In this document: one piece after another, positions 1 to 11,602 of the stretch
Layout: each line of letters starts with the position of its first letter
Position numbering within the stretch: the stretch's first letter is position 1
From: Nannobrachium achirus
Taxonomy: Eukaryota; Chordata; Actinopteri; Myctophiformes; Myctophidae
Length of the DNA: 64,000 bases
Assembly (NCBI GenBank): GCA_963921795.1
Contig: OY997642.1
Location: 35,388,074 to 35,452,073, forward strand
Reading direction: 5' to 3'
The notes under the pieces: model-generated
What the model was told of the DNA's origin: nothing
Databases searched by the model: none
Seen by the model: only the letters and a program-made list of their open reading frames with translations
Position numbers and translations under genes: made by a program

Positions 1-121
1 ACGTCACTGGATTGGTTTAAAGATGGGGACTCAGGGAAGTAAACAATTTCAACAAAAGACACAGTGTCTACATGACAAGAAAGAGACACAGTTGTCTACT
101 ATCTACATATTGACAAGAGAG

Positions 122-491
122 AGGCAGGGGCATTAAGGCCACTGTGGCCTCAAGTCATGCCATGGGGCTTTTAAACCGTGACATCATTTTGTAGGCAGAG
201 GAGAACTCTTCCCCCAGAGCATTTTCTGTCCCTCGCTATTTCAACAGATCCGAGACAAAAATAACGACTAAAGTATAATTCTAACACTTTCCTTTCAACA
301 ACAAAGAGAAGAACAATGTGTAAATAGTAAAAATAGTAAAAGATTCACAGAAACTGGGGGCAGAAATTCTCCTCTGCCTACAAAATGATGTCATACTTAA
401 CAGCCCCATTGGTTTGAGGGGCACAAGGCCAAACTGAGGGGCAACGGCGACCATGGCCTTCATGGCCTCCATGAAATTCCTGCCCTGGTGA
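122..491. repeat. Foldback (long inverted repeat) element
   Basis: The left arm around 178-207 (GACATCATTTTGTAGGCAGA) recurs inverted at 367-394. Outer parts also pair imperfectly: CCATGGGGCTTTTAA against TTAACAGCCCCATTGG, and CAGGGGCA near 127 against TGCCCTGG near 482. No ORF was found. It looks like a non-autonomous foldback DNA element of about 370 bp. Confidence 0.6.
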
Positions 492-2597
492 TAACCTATT
501 TATGTTTAACATACTGTATATGGTGGAGTAGCCTATAAGCGGCTGCAAAATTTAGGTAAAATAAATAAATAAATGAGATAAAACATTATCACCATTATCA
601 CCAGATGAAAACAACAGTGCGTGAGCCTCGAGAAATTAACATCACCAATGTTTGACTGGCCTCTCCATCCATTCCAGCCAAAGTCCTCGTATACACCCGC
701 TAAGCTGAGTTTCAGGGCCGCCCACGCTGTGTGAGAGCTCTGAATCTACAGGCTTTACAGGCTTTCCTCCTCCCGCAGACAGCAGGAGAGGAGAGCAGGC
801 ACATGCACACATAGACATCAAAGGGGGCTTGAGCCCCTGCCCTTTTATCCTTCTGTAAAACGTGCCCTCTCCAGACCATGAATTCAGTTTTTACAATGGT
901 GAAAGAAATGCAAAAGCCCTCTTTCCATGCCATACCTGAAGGCAGCATTCAAGAGAATTGCCTTTTCCAAACTCTCCTGAACTTGAATGCAGCATCTTAT
1001 GTCGAAAGAATTGCCCTCTCTGTGTAGAAATCCATGCCGTTACACCAGATCTCCAGTATTCACTTGATTATGCTTTGTTCAGTGTGGTAACAAGCAACGA
1101 AAATAGCGGACCTCTGAGCTTGGAGGTCTGCTATTTTCGATATTTTCACCAAAATGCCCTTTTAAAAATGTCAGCCCCTGCCTCTCTAACATTCTCTGCA
1201 CGTCCCTGGAGGAGAGGCTGCTGACTCCACATTCTCATCCCTCTATCCCTTGCTCTGTCCCCCCCCCCCCCCCCCCCAGTGTCCTGTTTACTCTCTTCAG
1301 CCCTGCGGCAGTGCCACCTCAGAGGCGCTCCAGACCACCAAGGCCCCGGCGGGCGGCTCAGACCGGCCAGCGGTGGCCCCGGCTATGGGAAAGGACAGAG
1401 GGAGAGGTGCTGCAGTGGGCGGAGGAGTGCTGCTGAGATGGTGGCTTAGCGGTGGGGGAGTCGTTATACGCCTTTGCAAAAGGCATTTGGGAAGGAGAGC
1501 AAAGGTATGATTACTCCTAATGTTATGCTTCGCTGTAGGACCGTGTCGCTGGCTGCACCGAAAATAAGCCATTTCAACACATTTATTTTCTGCAGGCGAC
1601 AAGGTCATTTCAATTGGCCATTGGACTTGACCAGTCCTAGATGTCCATAATAATACTTACTGTGTTATGGGGGGAGCACTTTGCCAAATTGACCTGCTCC
1701 TGGGCCATTAATATCTCTTGACCTTTAGGCCTATTCAAGAGTTATTCAATTGTTGGAAACCATGACAAAAGGTTTCTGTGTTAAGGAGTATAAAGTAGTA
1801 CAGTAAAGTACTGCCACTATTCTGCACAATACCGCCCCTTTTCTCAGAAGACGCTGTACTTCTCAGTTACACCGGCAATGAATATGAATAGTTTATTCTC
1901 AAGGGCCGACCATTGAATTCAGTTTCAGCTCCCTTTGGCAGGAGGTTTTCATACCATCCTAGTTAAATTTCCTCTATAGCCATGAATGTAATCGGAGATG
2001 TTATTTTTGACACTTGGAGAAAACAGGAGGTCACATTGGCCTAATAATATAAAGGGGGGGGGATTGTTTTTCCAGAGCTTCAGTCGCCCTCTACTGGTTA
2101 AAGAGTGGAGTGTTCCGTGCTCCATGTCAGCATTCTGGTGTGTTTGCACAGAGCTATAGCCTACCACAAATATAACCACAGCAAGCTCAGTCATGGCATC
2201 TATTTTCGCCCGATGCAGCGCGGGTGGTCCGCTTTACGTTGCTGAACTCTGTGACAGCAATTGCTGCTGGAGGTAAAAAAGAAAGTGCTGGTTGGTTAAA
2301 CAACCCCCCCCCCCCCCCCACCCCCACCCCCAAAAAAGAGTCTGTCTTTCAATAACCTATCAAAGCAAACTGTGCCGACCGGTGCGGTGCGTGCAATTGT
2401 TAAGGACTTTTCTCAGAATGCTCGCTGGCAGAGCAGCGTATTTTTCTCTGTGAGGAGAATTGCTTTGTTTAAGTTCTATATATGAGGTGTTTGAGGGCTG
2501 CCTGGGGGGGGAGGGAGGGGGGGGGGGGGGGGTTATCCAGACAGGGATGGAGAGAAGTTACAGGAGTAAAGGGAAAGAGGGGTGAAAGAAGGGATGC
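492..2597. other. Gene-free stretch with short hairpin and homopolymer tracts
   Basis: No host exon recognised. It contains a 42-bp palindrome at 1098-1139 (arms CGAAAATAGC / GCTATTTTCG), poly-C tracts at about 1259-1277 and 2304-2320, and a poly-G tract at about 2505-2532. Short ORFs here are frame noise over low-complexity sequence. Confidence 0.5.
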
Positions 2598-2599
<2 letters not shown>

Positions 2600-2670
<71 letters not shown>

Positions 2671-2690
2671 CGTGTGCGTGCGTGCGTGTG
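2600..2690. repeat. (TG)n/(TGCG)n microsatellite
   Basis: About 60 bp of pure TG passing into a TGCG/TGCGTG mixture. Confidence 0.95.
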
Positions 2691-2848
2691 TACTACTGCA
2701 GCTACTCTGCAATAATTTTGTGCTGAGCTTCTGGAAAGTGGGTTTCAGCACTGAGGCAATCAGGAGAGTGTTTCCCCCCAAAAAACCCTGGTGTGAGTTC
2801 TGCTGGCCTGGAGGTCCTGATGGCCTCCAGTGGTGGAAAGTAACTAGC

Positions 2849-3141
2849 TTAAAGGAGTAGTTCACCCCCAAAATGACTTTTTTCCCCCCTATTGATTAAA
2901 TACACCATGGAGACTTGAGTTCAATAATATTTTTTTGTATTTGTCGCATTCCTAAGAAAAATGTTGAATAATAGTACATTCACCCCCATTGATTCCGTCG
3001 GAATCAATGGAGGTGCATTTATTGTAATCCAAGTATTGTCTTATGCGACAAATACAACAAAATATTATTGAATTAAAGTCTCCATGGTGTATGTAGTCGA
3101 TAGGAAAAAAAAAACATTTTGAGGGTGAACTACTCCTTTAA
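2849..3141. mobile_element. TTAA-flanked foldback MITE, copy 1
   Basis: Flanked by TTAA on both sides, with inverted arms of about 100 bp (AAAGGAGTAGTTCACC ... GGTGAACTACTCCTTT; inner CACCATGGAGACTTGAGTTC against its inverse). The TTAA target points to a piggyBac- or Kolobok-type non-autonomous element. Related but eroded copies lie at about 13,346-13,640 and 27,484-27,760. It sits inside an older repeat that begins AGTGGTGGAAAGTAACTA. Confidence 0.75.
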
Positions 3142-3159
3142 GTACAATTCTGAGGCACT

Positions 3160-3550
3160 TTTACATTTCTGTTTGGCTTGTAGGTTTTGAAGTTGCACAT
3201 GGCAGATATGACACATAGCCTAAAGAAATGACTGACATATTTGACAGCTTTATATTTAAAAAAGAACATAAGTGGAAATTTTGCTGCAATTACTTGACAT
3301 AATCGCATTTATTTTGTCATAATCGTCATAATCGTTTACCTGTTTGTAAAATGTCCATGTATGGTATGTTCAAACATTTTCAAAAAATAGTGGAAATAAC
3401 CGATCTACAAGCTCACAACGCGCTGCGACGTGTTGTGAGCTTGTAGATCGGTTATCGATTATGACAAAATAAATGCGATTTGTCAAATAAATGCGATTAT
3501 GTCACATAATTGCGATTAGACGATTATGTAATATTGTGAGAGGCCTAAAG
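3160..3550. mobile_element. hAT-like MITE (TAATCG family), hairpin-bearing copy
   Basis: Shares AAGTTGCACATGGCAGATAT and repeated CATAATCG blocks with copies at 9062-9395 and 55832-56192. It contains a near-perfect hairpin at 3396-3455. Ends are eroded and no target duplication is visible in this copy. Confidence 0.6.
3396..3455. repeat. GATCTACAAGCTCACAACG-type hairpin
   Basis: A 24-bp arm (ATAACCGATCTACAAGCTCA, continuing CAAC) is repeated perfectly inverted around a GC-rich loop. Member of the dispersed palindrome family described in the findings; here it sits inside a hAT-like MITE. Confidence 0.85.
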
Positions 3551-3791
3551 TATAGTTTGATGCCAATACTTTTACTCATGTACATGTTTTAAAATAACTG
3601 CATGTAACAGAAGAAGTACCACTGCTATACTTTCAATTAATACTTAAAAATGTGAGTAACTCTTCCACAACCTCTGTTGTGCAATCTGGCAGGGAGGGGG
3701 GGGGGGCTCTGCTGAGACAGCACATAATGTTGAAAAGGTGGGAGAGGGATTGTGGAGTTGGTGGGTGGGGGTAACTCTTGAAGTCCCCCCC

Positions 3792-3822
<31 letters not shown>

Positions 3823-4679
3823 ACACAACCACTCCCCTCTAAAGAAAGTTGCTTGTGTGTTGCATATTTTGAGGAAGTCAGCGCGCCAAACCTATTCCCA
3901 AAAGAATCTCCCAAGGGGATCTTTATGATATTGCTTGTAGATCTGCCATTTTCACTAGTTTTGTGCAACACTTTTGCACGATGAAGTAGGGCTTTAATTT
4001 ACGAAAAAACATACACATTTTAAACTTGCACGGAGATACAAAGTTAAAAAACATACACATTTTAAACTTGCATGGAGATACAAAGTTTCTGCCTGACAGT
4101 CAGTGTTGCCATAGTCTTGGGACGCGCGCCCCCGACGACCCATATCTTTTCTGAGCCGGGGTCTCACACCCCCCCCAAGTTGACACCTCGCCAACTGTTT
4201 TAACAAAGAAACGAGCCTATATGCATATCAATAGACCTGTATAGTAGGTGTTGAGCGATGTTCGCGACCCCCCAAACATTGAATCACCATTGCACCACTG
4301 CTGACAGTGTTGAATATTATATTAGGCTATAGTTCCCTGCTAAGCATGCCCTGCTTGTCTCTAGGACAGGAAGCTTCCAAACCTTTTTTGGGCTTTCGGA
4401 GCAGTTGCCCCCTTTTGCTAGAATGTCCCTGTGCCAGCACACTTAAAAAAAGCGTTTCCAAAAATAAACGAGACACCTTTCAGCCAAAAACTGAAACAAA
4501 ACCTGGAACACAGCGAAGTAAAAAAAAAAGCGGGGGGAATTGTGGGTCCCTAGACTGCAAAGTGTTTGTGTAGGGTCTTCAAGACTTTGACAGCCACAGG
4601 ATGTGTGTGGCCATTGTTAGTCCCTCCAAGTCCTACCTCACTGCCCCAGTTTCCTCCTCTCCCACCAACCTCCGTGCCC

Positions 4680-4686
4680 ACACACA

Positions 4687-4734
<48 letters not shown>

Positions 4735-4738
4735 CACA

Positions 4739-4778
<40 letters not shown>

Positions 4779-4801
4779 CACGCTCATGCACACTCACACA
4801 C
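4680..4801. repeat. (ACGC)n/(CACG)n microsatellite
   Basis: About 110 bp of ACGC units with a short CACACA interruption near 4733. Confidence 0.95.
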
Positions 4802-4859
4802 AGATGGACAGATGCACATGCAGTCATCATGTCATACACATCTGCCCCGACTTTAGATT

Positions 4860-5110
4860 ATTAGCATTTCCGAAGCGTATTTTTCCACCTCATTTCTCAC
4901 ATGGCCCTCATCTAGCGGCACCATGAGGCCGATTACTGCCAAACACATTTTTGGACACTGCTCCTACAGATTTTGGCCTAAAATCACGCAAAGCGTTACA
5001 CAGTATGTCTAGAGTCATGTCATCAACATGGATCTGTCCCATTTCCCATATTCCCTCCTGATTGGCTACGACTGCCTTCTAAAGTTTGTGTATGCGACGT
5101 GACGGACACT
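4860..5110. repeat. Dispersed repeat related to 63.4-64.0 kb
   Basis: Shares CATGGATCTGTCC and the CCTCCTGATTGGC / CATCCTGATTGGC segment with the right end of the window (63,780-63,860). No coding capacity. Family not identified. Confidence 0.45.
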
Positions 5111-5479
5111 TATCTCCTAATTGGGGAGTCTTACTGGTGTTTATTAAAGACCTTGAGAGACAAGGAGATTCCTGTTATTGAACATCAATTACTATCAGAA
5201 TATAGGCTGGAGCTTTTTTTTTTATATCACTTATTTTTCTACACATTTTAAGGACATTCGTGTATGATTGTGTTTAAATAGAGAACCATGCGACATGCTG
5301 CATCTACCGTATACCAGTAAGACGCATACGGGCAACAAGCGACCTGGCGTGGTCGCGCCATGTCTTGGTCATCTGGCCAGTGATGTATATCGGACCAGTT
5401 ACCCATGGTGACCCCTGGTACCCATATATGGAGATCCATGCTGTGAGAGCCAAAACATGCTTACTCGGTTATTCATTAT

Positions 5480-5878
5480 GTGAAAGTCCTATGATGTCTA
5501 TGACATCTGACATCATACTGTACATATAATCCCTTTTATGCCCATAAAAAAGGTAGAACCAGCCACACAGATATGGGTTGGCCATATATGGGTTCTGTTA
5601 GTGTGGTATGTGGCCGATGTGGCCTCCATATATGGGCATTCCCATATGAAGTCCTGTTAGATATGGGCTTAATATTGATGACATCAGGGATCTCCATATA
5701 TGGGCATAAAAGGGATTCTGTTAGTGTGGTTCCCCTGACATCACAGTGATGTCAGAGTGTGATGTCAGAGCGGCAAACCCGTAGTCCCTAAAAAAGAACA
5801 CACGGACGGACGGACGGACGGACGGACGGACAGACGGATGTACCGTTTCTCATAATAAACTGTGACCTTCGGTCGCAA

Positions 5879-5962
<84 letters not shown>
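5480..5962. repeat. CATATATGG repeat with (GGAC)n and (TG)n tail
   Basis: Contains repeated CCATATATGGGCA motifs, GTTAGTGTGGTTCCCCTGAC, a (GGAC)n run at about 5802-5830 and a (TG)n tract at 5882-5962. An inverted relative lies at about 38,790-39,135. The long minus-strand ORF over it is repeat-driven and is not called. Confidence 0.6.
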
Positions 5963-5963
<1 letters not shown>

Positions 5964-6529
5964 TATATATACTTATACCCCAGCAATAAACCCCTGACCC
6001 TTACCAGTAAGAGCATGCACATCATCCAAAACGCCCCTGAATAGACACACACTAAATCTTTTTTGTCTGTGCTGCCTGCCACACAACACATAAAATGTCT
6101 CCCTGAAAATGGGCTCTTTGTGTGGTCAAGTGAATATGGTCTTAAGAATGAACCACAGCACTGTGGCTCTCTTCCTGTTTCCCCTGCTCTAAAAGAAGAC
6201 TGGACTGGAAAGGAGACTGCTCCAAAAAACGCCAACCTAAGAAAAGAGTCAGCGATGAATCTTTGAGTTAACAGGTCACCGGGGCTAAAATAAACCAGTG
6301 ACCTACGACCCTCATCCATCCTGGCCAAGACCTCACCGTGGATGTTCATCTGTTCATTTCTTGAAAATCCATGTTTAAACACTTTGACCCTGGTTTCCAT
6401 ATTATGGGCATGTTATTATACTGTAGGTGAACGCTTTCCAAAAGAAAGTCCCAGAAATTAAGATGGGAATGCTCATATATGGACAATTGGACATATTGTG
6501 TCAGTCTCATGTGATCTATGATGTCAGAC

Positions 6530-6760
6530 ATCAGTGATCTCCATATTTGGGAAAATATGGCCACATTTTGGGCAGATTTTGTTCAACTTAAACAACCAAC
6601 CAGTTCTGTGCATTTTTTTGGTCAAAGATGATCCCATGTCAAAGAGGGAGTGCTCGCCCAGCAGTCTGCCGTCATCCAGGCGGATGCGTGCACGCACCCA
6701 TGTGCATGCACCCATGTGCACGTGCCCATGTGCACGCGCCCATGTGCGCGACCTTACTAG
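6530..6760. repeat. Dispersed repeat, inverted copy at 20.84-21.06 kb
   Basis: ATCTCCATATTTGGGAAAAT, CAACCAACCAG, GATCCCATG and GTCTGCCGTCATCC segments recur inverted at 20,840-21,060. The right end contains CATGTGCACG repeats. Confidence 0.6.
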
Positions 6761-7009
6761 TTCATCATCATCTTCAGGCTCCTCTAGAAGAAACTTGTTA
6801 TGTGGAGTGTCACATTCCTGAAGTTGACATGGTCCACAGACAGTAGTACAAGGTAGTCCATATTTTCTGGAAGAGCAGCGGAGTGTCTTGCAGGCAGTGG
6901 AACAGTTACAACTAGAACTGCACTCCATCGAGGTGCCAACTTGCGCATTGTGCACAAGTAGGCCATACATTAGGCCCTGTACGTCATATTTGATGAGGTG
7001 AGATTCCAT
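6756..7009 (-). pseudogene. Cysteine-rich ORF fragment, possibly mobile-element derived
   Basis: An open frame of about 85 residues encodes a cysteine-rich module (CSSSCNCSTACKTLRC, then CTTVCGPC) followed by an acidic tail (EEPEDDDE). The spacing recalls CXC (tesmin/TSO1-like) modules, but I cannot assign a family. It abuts dispersed repeats and a PRY fragment on the other strand, so it is probably a leftover rather than a gene. Confidence 0.35.
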
Positions 7010-7068
7010 GCAGCTCGCGGTTTATAAGCTGATTCCACACAGTGTGAGGAGCGGTAGCTTGAGAAAGA

Positions 7069-7206
7069 GAAACCAAACCTGATGGAGTGATGGAGGAACT
7101 CTGTGATTCTGAGCTTAGGAGGATTCCGCAATACACCGTGGATGTAACTCTGGACCCTGATACAGCACACCGTTATCTCATCCTGTCTGAGGATGGAAAA
7201 CACTGT
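7069..7206 (+). pseudogene. PRY (B30.2) domain exon fragment, TRIM/NLR type
   Basis: The frame from 7069 reads ...MEELCDSELRRIP, then VDVTLDPDTAHRYLILSEDG. That is the diagnostic start of a PRY domain as found in fish TRIM and NLR-type immune proteins. It stops shortly after GKHC and no SPRY half follows. Upstream in-frame sequence is short and ends at a stop. An isolated exon fragment of an expanded immune family, without visible splice context. Confidence 0.7.
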
Positions 7207-7323
7207 TGTTGTTTAAACATATGGCATATCTGACTTTTTATTTTTCCGTTTTCTCTAGAAAACAGCGCCGTGTGAACAACAGCGCCTGATATTATGCTGC
7301 ATTTCTGTTTTGTTTATTCCTTT

Positions 7324-7325
<2 letters not shown>

Positions 7326-7387
<62 letters not shown>
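7326..7387. repeat. (CA)n microsatellite
   Basis: About 60 bp of pure CA. Confidence 0.97.
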
Positions 7388-7391
<4 letters not shown>

Positions 7392-7462
7392 AAACATATC
7401 GATGCTAAAGCAAGGGATACCTGAAAGTGGTTACCTGTGCTTTGACCCGTGTTGTTCTAATC

Positions 7463-7755
7463 CAGTGGTTCTCCACATGTGGGTTGGGAGAACTTGGGAC
7501 CCCCAGGACCACCTCTAAAATGACAAATTAAACATTGGCCAAATCGAGGCAGAAATTATGAAAATAGGCGGTCTACTATCATCTACATGTACGGTAGATC
7601 TGCTATTTTCACAATAGAACCGTGTTATACAAGATGTAATGCCTCAACGCTTAGTGTTCGTCAGGGTGGGGAGGGGTCCCCCCAGTTAAAATATGATTAT
7701 TTTGGGGGTCCCCATTATTTTGGGGGTCGCAGCATGAAAAGGTGGAGAACCACTG
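7463..7755. mobile_element. hAT-like MITE (CAGTGGTTCTC family) with 8-bp target duplication
   Basis: Ends CAGTGGTTCTC...GAGAACCACTG, flanked on both sides by TTCTAATC (7455-7462 and 7756-7763). The 8-bp duplication and terminal inverted repeats place it in the hAT superfamily. It carries a hairpin of the dispersed palindrome family at about 7560-7618. Confidence 0.85.
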
Positions 7756-8061
7756 TTCTAATCAAGGCCATGTCACTCAAGGTCTCGGCTCGGATATTTG
7801 CAGAATCCTCCGTGCCTGTCTGAGGTCCATCGTGGGAAACCTTTCACACCACAATAGCAGCAGCCTCCGTCTTGCCATCGGGTGCCTTGTGCTGTGTTTT
7901 TGTTGGCCATGGGAGCTGTTATTGGGAGGCAGACAGAGAACAGGCTAGGGTTTTTCCCCCCCTCTGTGTACAGTCCCCGAATGCAGTGGGACCCAGACTC
8001 AGATCATCGATCACTCAGCACTGGGAGGGAGGACAGACTCTGTGGGTGGGATGGGAAGAGT

Positions 8062-8545
8062 GTTAAATTCGTCGACTAAAACTATGACGAAAAATGTTTG
8101 TCGACTAAACAAAACCTAAGCTGTGGAGACTATAAACTAAATATATTGACAATTTCGTCAACAAAATAAAAACTAGACTAAAACCTTAGGGAGGGACTAG
8201 TGGAGAAGAGTCATTTTATGTTTGGTTGCTCTCAGGTGTTGCATGCTGAAAATAGCCGATCTACAAGCTCACAACGCGTCGCGCTGCGACCAACTCTATG
8301 GCTGCGACGCGTTGTGAGCTTGTAGATCTGCTATTTTCAGCACGCAACCAAGTGTAAAATCAGTCATTACGATGCCATCAAGGCCTGCCAAAATGCATTT
8401 CAGTTGACTAAATCAACTGTAGATTTAGTCACCTAAAATCTTATATTTAGTTGACTAAAATGAGACTAAAACTAATACTTTTCAGGTGACTAAATCATGA
8501 CTAAAACTAAATTACATTTTATTCAAAAGAATATGACTAAAACTA
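8062..8545. repeat. TCGACTAAAA dispersed repeat containing a hairpin
   Basis: Contains many GACTAAAAC/TTTAGTTGAC motifs in both orientations (CGTCGACTAAAACTATGACG near 8070, ATGACTAAAACTAAAT near 8495). A hairpin at 8244-8343 interrupts it. Non-coding. Confidence 0.6.
8244..8343. repeat. GATCTACAAGCTCACAACG-type hairpin, long-stem copy
   Basis: Arms of about 37 bp (GCTGAAAATAGCCGATCTAC... against its inverse, including the GCGTCGC part) enclose CTGCGACCAACTCTATGG. Pairing extends outward, because GGTTGC and GCAACC flank the arms. Confidence 0.85.
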
Positions 8546-9061
8546 AATCATAATTTGCTGTCAAAAACAACACTGGAAGAGATAATTGAGAGATGTTTGG
8601 ATGTATGCATGCATTGTATGTACTGTATGCACAATTCTGTACATGTGTGTGAGAGTATGTTTGTACATGTGTGTGAGAGTATGTGTGCGCACGTGTGCGT
8701 GAACGCATGCCTGCGTGCGTGGTCGCATGTGCGTGTGTATGTTGAAAGTAGGCCTATAGCAGTACAAGAGTGTGTGTGTGTGTGTGTGTTTACACATGCA
8801 TGCATGCATACAGTGAGTATGTGTGCATGTGTGGGTGTAAAAAGAGGGGGCTGCAATAAAACATGACAGAGTGGTATGTTGTGGGCAGAATAAGTACTAC
8901 AGTAGACTTTTGCGTGGGTGAGGGTCAGGGTTCATTTGTCTGGCTGGAAAGTTAAGAGGTCTGAACTGCCAACATTGTGATATTTGCATGCATGACTGCA
9001 CACACAAGCATGCGTGCACAACGCGGACACGAATGCGGGGTGCTCTGTCTGGTTGTCTGTA
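8546..9061. other. Low-complexity TG/TGTA-rich stretch
   Basis: Irregular GTGTGTGAGAGTATG, GCATGCATGC and TG runs (for example 8768-8790). No gene evidence. Confidence 0.5.
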
Positions 9062-9395
9062 AGGACTGTCACAATTATTACATAATCGTATCGTCTAATT
9101 ATTTGACATGATCACAATTATTTTGTCATAATCGTTTCCATGTTGAAAAATGTGCCTGTACTTTCAATTTTCAATACTTCCACTATCAATGTTCTTGTTA
9201 AGTATAAAGTTGTCAAATATGTCAGTAATTTCTTTGTATATTTAGGTCATGTGTCATATTTGCCATGTGCAACTTCAAAGCCTACGAGCCAAACAATGTG
9301 ATTGTCAACGACAGAAACACAATTAAATCGCTAATCGCAATTATTTGAGTGACAATTAATCGTCATGTAAAATATCATAATCGTGACTTCCCTAT
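9062..9395. mobile_element. hAT-like MITE (TAATCG family), copy without hairpin
   Basis: Inverted relative of 55832-56192. The segment that is split by a hairpin in that copy is continuous here (ACTTCCACTATCAATG), so this is a useful empty-site comparison. Confidence 0.6.
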
Positions 9396-9461
9396 TAGCG
9401 TGGTTCCCCTTCAGCAGTAGCTGACTGAGCAATTAGACATAAGATATAAGAATGTAACGCA

Positions 9462-9472
9462 CACGCACACGC

Positions 9473-9527
<55 letters not shown>

Positions 9528-9537
9528 ACACACACAC
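9462..9537. repeat. (CA)n microsatellite, left of a hAT insertion
   Basis: A CA/CACG tract that resumes after the hAT-like element at 9538-9919. Confidence 0.95.
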
Positions 9538-9917
9538 TAGGGCATTCATGAATAGTGATTTTTTTGTATTCGAATTATTCGAACTCAAACTATTTGAATA
9601 GTCGAATATTCGACAGGACTGGCCAAACTATCAAATATTAAGTACGCAAGAGGCGAACATTGTGAAAATAGCCGATCTACATGCTCACAGCGAGGCGCTG
9701 TGAGGCGTTGCGAGGCGTTGTGAGCATGTAGATCTGCTATTTTCACAATATTTATCTGCAGAACCGAGTCACAGAACCGAGTCACATTAAATGTAATACC
9801 TACAATTCCTATCTTTTTTAAAGAGAAAACAATAAGAATATAAAAATAAGCGAATATTCGACTTCAGTGAACAACGTTGAATAGTGACTTTGATATTCTA
9901 ATATTTGGTGAATGCCC

Positions 9918-9919
<2 letters not shown>
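9538..9919. mobile_element. hAT-like MITE (TAGGGCATTC family) inserted in a CA tract
   Basis: Termini TAGGGCATTCA...TGAATGCCCTA, with internal ATTCGAATATTCGA-type repeats. The flank is ACACACAC on both sides, consistent with an 8-bp duplication inside a CA microsatellite. It holds a hairpin at 9659-9749. A truncated relative ends at 21,627. Confidence 0.75.
9659..9749. repeat. GATCTACATGCTCACA-type hairpin inside a hAT MITE
   Basis: Outer arms ATTGTGAAAATAGC and GCTATTTTCACAAT with the GATCTACATGCTCACA core. The loop holds extra GAGGCG repeats. Confidence 0.85.

Positions 9920-9990
<71 letters not shown>
9920..9990. repeat. (CA)n microsatellite, right of the hAT insertion
   Basis: About 70 bp of pure CA. 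Confidence 0.97.
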
Positions 9991-9992
<2 letters not shown>

Positions 9993-10822
9993 GGCCTGTA
10001 GGATTATGGCTCTCCCACCCTGCTACAGGCAGCCCTCTCAGCAGGCCTGGCAGTTTGAACAGAGGCCCCATGCGGGCCGAGGGCTGAGCCTTGGGGATGG
10101 GTAAATACAGCGCTGATGGAGAGGGCCCCACGGCGGAGCCGCCTGACCACCGCTATAGAGGGCCCAACATGGAGATGATATGGAGCCCAGCGGATGACCC
10201 AGCAGCAGGGACCCTCCTGAATCATTAAAGACTTCGGCTTTGCCATTTGATCAGTGTTCTGAAAACACTGGGCACAGCGAGCCGCCGTGTTTCCCCCGTG
10301 TCTGGAAATCAATCTGTGTGTGTGTGTGTGTGTGTGCGTGCGTGCGTGAGTCAGCACTGTTTTCATTTCATAAGTCATGTTTGACCCTTGTTGAAAAGCG
10401 CTCCCTCGTAAAAGCATGGAGCACATGTGGACTTGGACTGCACTGATCACTGACCATGTTTAGGATTTATTATTATTTTTTTCCTAATCAGGTTTGAACA
10501 AATGCACTCGTGTGCCTCCGACTGTCTGATCTCATGATTACGTCAGACACAAATATGAGACTTATTATGGGTATAAAATATAACATGCTAAGGCTGACAT
10601 TGATGTCTCAATAGACAGAAGGTCCTTCATGCTGAACTGACGAGACTGTATGAGCGGTGATTAATGTGGGCGAACTAGAAAGGGTTAATGGGACCTTCCA
10701 GTGTCGTCCGGGGAAAAACCTCAGCGGTGTTAAAAACAGATCACTCACGCTGCGTGTTCCCACCGCTGGTCCCCACGACACGTGTACTGCCATTAACTGA
10801 ACATAAACATGATCTGTCACCA

Positions 10823-10889
<67 letters not shown>

Positions 10890-11480
10890 TCAGAACCACC
10901 TGCCTCCCATAGTCCCTGAGAAGGAACTCACTGGTCGTCTCCCCAGCCCTCCTCAGAGAGAGACTCTTGTTTGGGGGAAGGAATAAAAAGCTGGGGCTAC
11001 TAGGTGTGGGAATTTTACATGAATTAAAAAGAATGGACCACGCAGACACAAACAACACTGCCCATATCGCCTTCCTCCTGCTCAGGTAATAACATACAGG
11101 AAACTCCTGTTACAATTTACAGTTTAGGCATAGCAGACGCTCTTAATCCAGAGAGATTTACAATAAGTAAGGACAGCACAAAGGCAATACTTACGTCAAC
11201 ATCACTACATCAAGTGCATAGAAATAGTCATCTAAAAACATAAGTATACCAAGAACCTATTCAGTTAAAAAAAAAGAAAAAAAAAATCAATAAAATCTAA
11301 AACTGTCTGTGTGCGTGCGCCGTGCGTGCGTGTTGTGTGCGTGTGTTGCCTTGGCATATCAGCTGACAGAAAACATGGATCTTGCCATTCAGAGGCCTCA
11401 GGTCATTGCTGTCACAGACCCCCACCCCAGACCTCCCCACCCCAATATTCACTGCCGACCCCCACCCCCCCCCCCCCCTC
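9991..11480. other. Gene-free stretch with TG and CA microsatellites
   Basis: Holds (TG)n at about 10314-10340, (CA)n at 10823-10887 and a common fish repeat tail (GCAGACGCTCTTAATCCAGA near 11130). No exon recognised. Confidence 0.5.
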
Positions 11481-11482
11481 CT

Positions 11483-11483
<1 letters not shown>

Positions 11484-11562
<79 letters not shown>

Positions 11563-11571
11563 ACACACACA
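11484..11571. repeat. (CA)n microsatellite after poly-C
   Basis: A poly-C run near 11466-11478 followed by about 85 bp of CA. Confidence 0.95.
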
Positions 11572-11602
11572 CCCTCAACCCCACCACCAACATCCATTAG
11601 CT

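Noticed and set aside
1297-1608. Overlapping ORFs on both strands near 1.3-1.6 kb
   Set aside because: GC-rich, proline-biased frames beside poly-C, without similarity to a known family.
2482-2871. Overlapping ORFs rich in Cys-Val or Thr-His on both strands, here and at other microsatellites (for example 24495-24801, 56190-56567)
   Set aside because: They are translations of (CA/TG)n repeats. The only real coding part near 56.4 kb is wrnip1 exon 5.
5765-6400. 211-codon minus-strand ORF
   Set aside because: It crosses a (TG)n and a (GGAC)n tract and a dispersed repeat, with no domain and no splice support.
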